Source of the DNA: Bog-473 sp963804055
GTDB lineage: Bacteria; Actinomycetota; Acidimicrobiia; Acidimicrobiales; RAAP-2
DNA: 64,000 bases
Assembly (NCBI GenBank): GCA_963804055.1
Contig: CAWDOU010000008.1
Span: 91,254-155,253, forward strand
Direction: 5' to 3'
Each line of letters begins with the position of its first letter. Positions within the stretch are counted from its first letter, which is position 1. The notes beneath the pieces were generated by a model that was given only the letters and a program-made list of their open reading frames with translations, ran no database searches and was not told the origin of the DNA. A program made the position numbers and the translations under genes. Below are positions 59,659 to 64,000 of this stretch, in pieces.

Positions 59659-60425
59659 CGAATCGTTTCTCGCTCGAAGGCCGGGTTGCCCTCGTGACCG
59701 GAGGTGGAACGGGCATCGGGCGAGCATCAGCGTTGGTCCTGGCCGAATATGGTGCCGACATCGCATTGGCCGGCCGGCGGCCGGAGCCGCTGGAATCGAC
59801 CGCAGAGGAGATTCGCTCTCTCGGACGGAAGGCGATTGCCGTCCCTACCGACGTCACGAGTCCCGAAGAGTGCGAGCGCCTTGTTGCTCTTGCGCTCCAG
59901 GACCTTGGCCGGATCGATGTCTTGGTCAACTGCGCCGGCGGCGCAACAACAAGGCCGATCGCAGAGTGGACTGACGAGGAGTGGGATCGCGTGTTTGCAC
60001 TCAACCTCAGCAGCGTCTGGCGACTCTCACGCTTCGTCGCCACGTCGATGTTGAAGCAGGGCAGCGGCTCAATCGTCAACATCTCGTCCGGCGCAAGCAT
60101 GCTCGCCATGCCCCAGGCCGCCCCATACGGAGCAGCCAAGGCCGGTGTCAACAACCTCACCGGTGCAATGGCCGCGGCCTGGACCAGACGGGGCGTACGA
60201 ACGAATGCCATCGCCGTGGGTGCGGTGCGAGCAGCGACGCTGATTGAGGACGCGGAGCGACATGGAATCGACCCGGACGTCATCGGCACGATGAATGGCT
60301 TGGGGCGGCTCGGTGAACCCGACGAGATTGGTTATGGCGTGTTGTTCTTCGCCTCCGACGCCTCGAGCTTCTGCTCAGGTCAGACTCTGCACATGCATGG
60401 CGGCCCCGGCTCCGCGGGACATTGA
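59655..60425 (+). CDS. SDR-family dehydrogenase (classical)
   Basis: 256-aa short-chain dehydrogenase: GRVALVTGGGTGIGRASA for cofactor, VNCAGG in place of NNAG, catalytic NISSGASMLAMPQAAPYGAAKAG with Ser, Tyr and Lys, and the C-terminal DASSFCSGQTLHMHGGPG. It is translationally coupled to the preceding SDR by a GTGA overlap. The two may oxidise successive alcohols or opposite stereoisomers of the same substrate. Confidence 0.87.
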   Translation: MTNRFSLEGRVALVTGGGTGIGRASALVLAEYGADIALAGRRPEPLESTAEEIRSLGRKAIAVPTDVTSPEECERLVALALQDLGRIDVLVNCAGGATTRPIAEWTDEEWDRVFALNLSSVWRLSRFVATSMLKQGSGSIVNISSGASMLAMPQAAPYGAAKAGVNNLTGAMAAAWTRRGVRTNAIAVGAVRAATLIEDAERHGIDPDVIGTMNGLGRLGEPDEIGYGVLFFASDASSFCSGQTLHMHGGPGSAGH

Positions 60426-60473
60426 CACCGGGAGTCTCTCCAATGAATCACGACGTAGATGCGAGGACGGTAA

Positions 60474-60902
60474 ATGACGATAACGACTGAGCCCCTGTGG
60501 GACATTGTGACCGGCTCTCGCAACGGGATCCTGGCCACCATCGGTGAGGACGGAGCCCCGCAGCTCTCGAACATCTACTACGTGTCCGACCCGTCCGGCC
60601 AACTCGTTCGCTTTTCGACGACAACCGTTCGGACAAAGGGGCGCAACCTTTTGCGGGATCATCGGGCGACGCTGCACGTTGCGGGCCGGGACTTCTTCAA
60701 CTTTGCCGTCGTGTCGGGACCGGTTGCACTGGCTGTTCCCCAGGAACCCGACGATGCCGCCGTCGACAAGCTGTTCGCAATTCATGCTGATCTGGGGGCC
60801 GCAACGGATCGAGATGGTTTCGGTGTACAGATGCTGGCAGACCATCGGATGGCCGTCGAACTCCGTGTCGAGCGGATCTATGGGCAGATTCTGGACCGAT
60901 GA
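60474..60902 (+). CDS. PPOX-class F420-dependent enzyme (split beta-barrel)
   Basis: 142-aa FMN/F420-binding split beta-barrel protein: WDIVTGSRNGILATIGEDGAPQLSNIYYVSDPSGQLVRFSTTTVRTKGRNLLRDHRATLHVAGRDFFNFAVVSGPV is typical of the actinobacterial F420 PPOX group, which reduces unsaturated or aromatic compounds. It sits in the forward operon after the two SDRs (48 bp gap) and pairs in cofactor with the LLM oxidoreductase at 55932. Confidence 0.85.
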   Translation: MTITTEPLWDIVTGSRNGILATIGEDGAPQLSNIYYVSDPSGQLVRFSTTTVRTKGRNLLRDHRATLHVAGRDFFNFAVVSGPVALAVPQEPDDAAVDKLFAIHADLGAATDRDGFGVQMLADHRMAVELRVERIYGQILDR

Positions 60903-60942
60903 AGGCTCTGATCGGATCGCATCGAATGGAGAAGGGATTGCC

Positions 60943-61509
60943 GTGAGCACCGAAACCGAATTGGACCAGCTGCGCCAAGACGTGCAGTACCTGCTGGACC
61001 GTACTGCCATTCTCGACTGCATCTCCGCGCATAGCCGGGGCCACGATCGCCACGACGTGGATCTCATTACGGAGGCCTACCACTCCGATGGATTCGATCA
61101 GCACGGCAACGTCGTCAATCCAGGGCCCGAGTACGCGTCCTGGATGAACCCGGTCCACGCTGCGGGATCCCAGGTCCACACCCACAACATCACCACCCAC
61201 AACTGCGAGATTGACGGCGGTACGGCGCACTGTGAGAGCTATGTGCTGGTCTGCCTCCTCAACCATGACGGCATCACCGCACGGGTCATCAGTGGCCGGT
61301 ACATCGACCGACTCGAAAAGCGAGACGGCCAGTGGAAGATCGCTGTGCGACGGTCCACGGTCGAGCTCATGTTCACAGCCGATGCGTCGGGTTTGCAGAG
61401 CCAGCTCTTCAAAGACCAGGGCTATCCGAGGGGCACTAGGGATCGACGCGACCTTTCCTACCTCAGGCCACTCACCCTTGAAGCCGAGGCACCCGGACCC
61501 GACCGGTAG
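60943..61509 (+). CDS. NTF2-like (SnoaL-type) protein
   Basis: 188-aa protein with an alpha+beta cone fold: QDVQYLLDRTAILDCISAHSRGHDRHDVDLITEAYHSDGFDQHGNVVNPGPEYASWMNPVHA, VHTHNITTHNCEIDGGTAHCESYVLV, and VISGRYIDRLEKRDGQWKIAVRRSTVELMF. This is the SnoaL_4-like form common in steroid and aromatic degradation clusters, acting as isomerase, hydratase or dehydratase. The GTG has GAAGGGA upstream. Specific reaction unknown. Confidence 0.8.
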   Translation: MSTETELDQLRQDVQYLLDRTAILDCISAHSRGHDRHDVDLITEAYHSDGFDQHGNVVNPGPEYASWMNPVHAAGSQVHTHNITTHNCEIDGGTAHCESYVLVCLLNHDGITARVISGRYIDRLEKRDGQWKIAVRRSTVELMFTADASGLQSQLFKDQGYPRGTRDRRDLSYLRPLTLEAEAPGPDR

Positions 61510-61564
61510 CCCTCACTAATTCCACTGTGCACTTTGAGTCGGCGAAGTCCGATTTCAGGAGATA

Positions 61565-61593
61565 TTGACATTGACGTCAAAATTAGATATGTT
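61565..61593 (+). promoter_or_regulatory. Sigma-70-type promoter with a palindromic operator in its spacer
   Basis: TTGACA (61565-61570), 17-bp spacer, TATGTT (61588-61593). The 10-bp palindrome TTGACGTCAA (61571-61580) fills the first part of the spacer. The region is unusually AT-rich for this window. It should drive the amidohydrolase-SRPBCC pair. Confidence 0.65.
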
Positions 61594-61679
61594 CCTAAAG
61601 AATCGCCTCACGACGTCCGAGCGCTGAGCCGTTGGTATGGCATCCGCTCACCGACCCCAAACGACCAGGGAGCAATTTC

Positions 61680-62870
61680 ATGGGCAACGAACTCGGCTTT
61701 CCTGTTTTTGACGCCGACAACCACATGTACGAACAGGCGGACGCGTTCACCCGCCATCTGCCTGGCGAGTACGCCCACGTGGTCAAGCTGATGGAGATCA
61801 ACGGCCGACAGAAGCTGGTCATCAACAACACGATCTCCGAGTACATCCCGAACCCGACGTTCAACGTCGTCGCTCGTCCCGGCGCTCAGGAAGACTTCTT
61901 CAAGAACGGGAATCCTGAAGGTAAGTCCCGACGCGAGATCCTCGGCGAGCCCATTCGCTCGCCGGAGGCCTTCTTCCGACCAGAGCCACGTCTGAGTCTC
62001 ATGGACGAGCAGGGCGTCGACCGGGCGCTTATGTGGCCCACCTTGGCCAGCGTGCTCGAAGAACGACTCACCAAGGATCCCGAGGCCACCCATGCAATCG
62101 TGCATGCATTCAACGAGTGGATGTTCGAGGAGTGGACCTTCAACTACAAGGGCCGGATCTTTGCTGCCCCAGTGATCACGCTCCCGATCGTGGAGGAAGC
62201 AATCCGTGAGCTCGACTGGGTCATGGAGAGGGGTGCCAAGGTCATCTTGATACGCCCCGCACCGGTATCCAGCCTCAGGGGTTTCCGCTCCTTCGCCTTG
62301 CCGGAGTTCGATCCTTTCTGGGCCAAGGTCGAGGAGTACGACGTCACAGTCGGCATGCATGCGTCCGACGACGGGATGACCCGCTACTACAACCAGTGGG
62401 AGGGTCACTTCGACGAGCATCTCCCCTTTGCCAACACGACTGCGTTCGGCGATGTGCAGCACCTTATGTCTCGGGGCATCTTCGACGCCATGTGCTCCGC
62501 GATCACCCATGGCATGCTCTCGCGCTTCCCCAAGCTCCGACTGCTTCCCATCGAGACGGGTTCAAGCTGGGCAGTCCCGCTCATGAACGTTCTGGGTCAC
62601 TCGTACGCGAAGCAACCGCGCCTCTATGAAGAGGACCCCGTTGAGGTCATGCGGCGCAACATCTGGATCCACCCCTTCTTCGAGGAGGACCCCGTGGGCC
62701 TCGTCAACGCTGTCGGCGCTGAGAAGGTGGTCTTCGGCTCGGACTTTCCACATCCCGAGGGACTGGCCAATCCGGTCTCCTACGCCAAGCAGCTCGAGAA
62801 CCTTTCTGAAGAGGACATCAAGGGGATCATGGGGGGCAACGTGGCGGCCGCCCTGAAGATCCCAGCTTGA
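61680..62870 (+). CDS. Amidohydrolase-family (amidohydrolase 2) metal-dependent hydrolase
   Basis: 396-aa TIM-barrel enzyme of the ACMSD/amidohydrolase-2 type: an N-terminal FDADNHMYEQADAF metal motif (DxxxH-like), the mid-barrel TVGMHASDDG His, HGMLSRFPKLRLLPIETGSSW and VVFGSDFPHPEGLANPVSY with the catalytic Asp. Relatives decarboxylate or hydrolyse aromatic or cyclic intermediates and are common in actinobacterial catabolic clusters. The ATG at 61680 has AGGGAG 7 bases upstream. It has its own promoter. Confidence 0.85.
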   Translation: MGNELGFPVFDADNHMYEQADAFTRHLPGEYAHVVKLMEINGRQKLVINNTISEYIPNPTFNVVARPGAQEDFFKNGNPEGKSRREILGEPIRSPEAFFRPEPRLSLMDEQGVDRALMWPTLASVLEERLTKDPEATHAIVHAFNEWMFEEWTFNYKGRIFAAPVITLPIVEEAIRELDWVMERGAKVILIRPAPVSSLRGFRSFALPEFDPFWAKVEEYDVTVGMHASDDGMTRYYNQWEGHFDEHLPFANTTAFGDVQHLMSRGIFDAMCSAITHGMLSRFPKLRLLPIETGSSWAVPLMNVLGHSYAKQPRLYEEDPVEVMRRNIWIHPFFEEDPVGLVNAVGAEKVVFGSDFPHPEGLANPVSYAKQLENLSEEDIKGIMGGNVAAALKIPA

Positions 62871-62917
62871 GTTTCGACCACCTCCGTGAATGAACCGTGC
62901 AGTCGGAAGGAGCAGCG

Positions 62918-63388
62918 GTGACCGAGGTCTGCCGACTCGCCGTCAGCCGAGTTATTGCGACGACACCTTCCGCAGCTTTTCGCATCGTCTGCGACCCCAG
63001 AATGCATGTGGAGATCGACGGATCAGGCATGCTGCAAGCAGCATCCGACGCCACACCGTTGACTGCAGTAGGCGATACCTTCGAGATGGAAATGGACCGG
63101 GAGCCACTCGGCGACCTGCCGATGGGCAGGTACAAGGCCTTCAATACCGTGACCCAGATCGTTCCAGACACATTGCTCGAGTGGAGCGTTGGGAGCAGAG
63201 AGCGGCCCTCCTATGGCCATGTCTTTGGATGGGAGATGAGGTCAGTTGACGATCTCCATACAGAAGTGACCAACTATTGCGATTGGGCTGGTGCACCCGA
63301 GCAAGTCCGGAACAGATTCCCATTGATTCCTAGAGACATGCTCGAAAAGTCCGTTAGTAACTTTGCATCGTTGGTCAATACGCAATAA
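62918..63388 (+). CDS. SRPBCC-family (START-like) protein
   Basis: 156-aa helix-grip protein: VSRVIATTPSAAFRIVCDPRMHVEIDGSGMLQAA, GDTFEMEMDREPLGDLPMGRYKAFNTVTQIVPDTLLEWSVG and VFGWEMRSVDDLHTEVTNYCDWAGA form the polyketide-cyclase/START pattern with a hydrophobic cavity. It may bind or cyclise the pathway substrate. GAAGGAG 6 bases before the GTG at 62918 fixes the start. Last gene of the cluster; the following ~220 bp shows no gene. Confidence 0.8.
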   Translation: MTEVCRLAVSRVIATTPSAAFRIVCDPRMHVEIDGSGMLQAASDATPLTAVGDTFEMEMDREPLGDLPMGRYKAFNTVTQIVPDTLLEWSVGSRERPSYGHVFGWEMRSVDDLHTEVTNYCDWAGAPEQVRNRFPLIPRDMLEKSVSNFASLVNTQ

Positions 63389-63608
63389 CAACCTGCGAGT
63401 GCTCTCGCCGGAGTCAACGGTGGTGGGAGGATTTCTGAGACGGGCGCCCAGGCTTACCGTCATGTCCCAATCACGGCGTCGTACGGAGATTGATCCCTCC
63501 CCACTCTCCTAGGGCTACAACCGGACTCCCTCGAAGGTGGTGATATCGGCGCCAGAGTCGTACGCCGAGTGCCAGACATCGGCACACTGGCAGCGTTCTC
63601 GAACTGGG

Positions 63609-63890
63609 TCATGTCGGGGCGTCTGGGCCTTCCCCTCGTGCCGACGTTGACCGACCACAGGCGAACCACTGATCGAGCAGTGCAGCGACAGTTGTATGGG
63701 CCCCGACCGCAGGAGCGATGTTGGCGTGCGCCGCCAACGCCTTGAGCTCTCTCAGGGCTTCTGACCTATCGCCCCGAACAGTGCGCGTCAGCCAGCGGCG
63801 CCTCCCAGTGCTCGGATCGGTGCCTCCGTGGACCCGCAGCTCGAATGAACCGCTCCCCCGCTGACGAATTGAACCCTTGGCCGCATCCAT
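63609..63890 (-). mobile_element. Truncated tyrosine-type integrase, N-terminal part
   Basis: Reading from the ATG at 63890: KGSIRQRGSGSFELRVHGGTDPSTGRRRWLTRTVRGDRSEALRELKALAAHANIAPAVGAHTTVAALLDQWFA, the arm-binding and start of the core-binding domain of actinobacterial phage-type integrases. Similarity ends around 63660, and the frame closes after 93 residues; the catalytic domain with R-H-R-Y is missing. It lies beside the degenerate direct repeat, in the geometry of an int gene next to attL. Non-functional. Confidence 0.75.
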
Positions 63891-63908
63891 CGCTCCAGCC
63901 TTGTCCTG

Positions 63909-63937
63909 TGATGGGCAAGTGATGGGCGGTGATGGGC
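63909..63937. repeat. Three direct TGATGGGC repeats upstream of the integrase fragment
   Basis: Copies start at 63909, 63920 and 63930, that is every 10-11 bp (one helical turn). They lie between the integrase start and the window-end repeat. They could be arm-type binding sites for integrase or excisionase, or a regulator site. Confidence 0.5.
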
Positions 63938-63948
63938 AGCTACAGTGA

Positions 63949-63988
63949 ACCGAACCAGCGAGCGGCCACGCATCAGCCCAGCTAGAGG
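63949..63988. repeat. Degenerate direct repeat, right copy (pairs with 27643-27684)
   Basis: Contains ACCGAACC, CGAGCGG, GCATCAGCCCAG and AGAGGA in the same order as the left copy. The last bases of the window, read in reverse (TCGAAACGACGTCCTCTAG), have the length pattern of a tRNA T-loop, T-stem and acceptor end, but the window stops there. Confidence 0.5.
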
Positions 63989-64000
63989 ACGTCGTTTCGA

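Noticed and set aside
1..64000. CRISPR arrays, complete IS elements, rRNA operons, toxin-antitoxin pairs
   Set aside because: No regularly spaced short repeats with unique spacers, no transposase frames, no rRNA-like sequence and no convincing toxin-antitoxin pair were seen.

Overview
This 64-kb window comes from a high-GC, gene-dense actinobacterium. An Acidimicrobiia-like lineage fits best. The reasons are a secreted protein with YWEVASDGGIFSFG-type repeats (a repeat style I associate with Acidimicrobiia), F420-dependent enzymes, many GTG/TTG starts, an actinobacterial-type lytic transglycosylase and a BlaI/M56 regulatory pair. This is inferred from gene content, because no rRNA or complete tRNA is visible.

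Layout. 1-4.5 kb: a frameshifted metallo-beta-lactamase-fold gene end, then a disulfide oxidoreductase, an SDR lacking its catalytic Tyr, and an acetolactate-synthase-like ThDP enzyme. 4.5-7.7 kb: STAS protein, NarL-type regulator behind a 20-bp perfect palindrome, AlkB-like dioxygenase, secreted transglycosylase. 8-12.2 kb: CoA transferase and a reverse-strand redox operon with two peroxiredoxin-like paralogues, one with its Cys replaced by Asp. 12.4-20.3 kb: GH15 and MGH1-like glycosidases, an anti-sigma-type ATPase, a Ca2+/cation antiporter and a PAS-EAL c-di-GMP phosphodiesterase. 20.4-27.6 kb: oxidoreductases, a DHA2 drug exporter coupled to a small upstream ORF, and a polysaccharide deacetylase with perfect 126-bp repeats.

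At 27.7 kb there is a 3' fragment of tRNA-Gly with a degenerate direct repeat that recurs at the right end of the window (63.95 kb) beside a truncated tyrosine integrase. Together with a second integrase scrap at 50.8 kb, this suggests that 27.7-64 kb is an old, mosaic island. Inside it are an ECF sigma/anti-sigma pair, a TetR/peroxiredoxin divergon with two matched operators, a MarR/ClC pair and SCO1, OsmC, a flavoprotein and a large winged-helix/ATPase regulator.

Two parts stand out. (1) 43.5-48.7 kb: a BlaI repressor and M56 membrane peptidase, divergent from ctaG, SCO1 and a Met-rich membrane protein, with two tandem BlaI-type dyads (one perfect, 10-bp arms) between them. This looks like a derepressible copper-delivery or cytochrome-oxidase-maturation module. 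(2) 51-63.4 kb: a catabolic cluster (PhyH and TauD dioxygenases, periplasmic binding protein, nucleoside hydrolase, F420 enzymes, P450, two SDRs, NTF2-like, amidohydrolase, SRPBCC). Three of its promoters carry the same operator, CTGTACA-NN-TGTATAG, probably bound by the TetR regulator in the cluster or by another local repressor. Between the two parts is a photolyase and a gene graveyard with hydrogenase, integrase and GH35 beta-galactosidase scraps.
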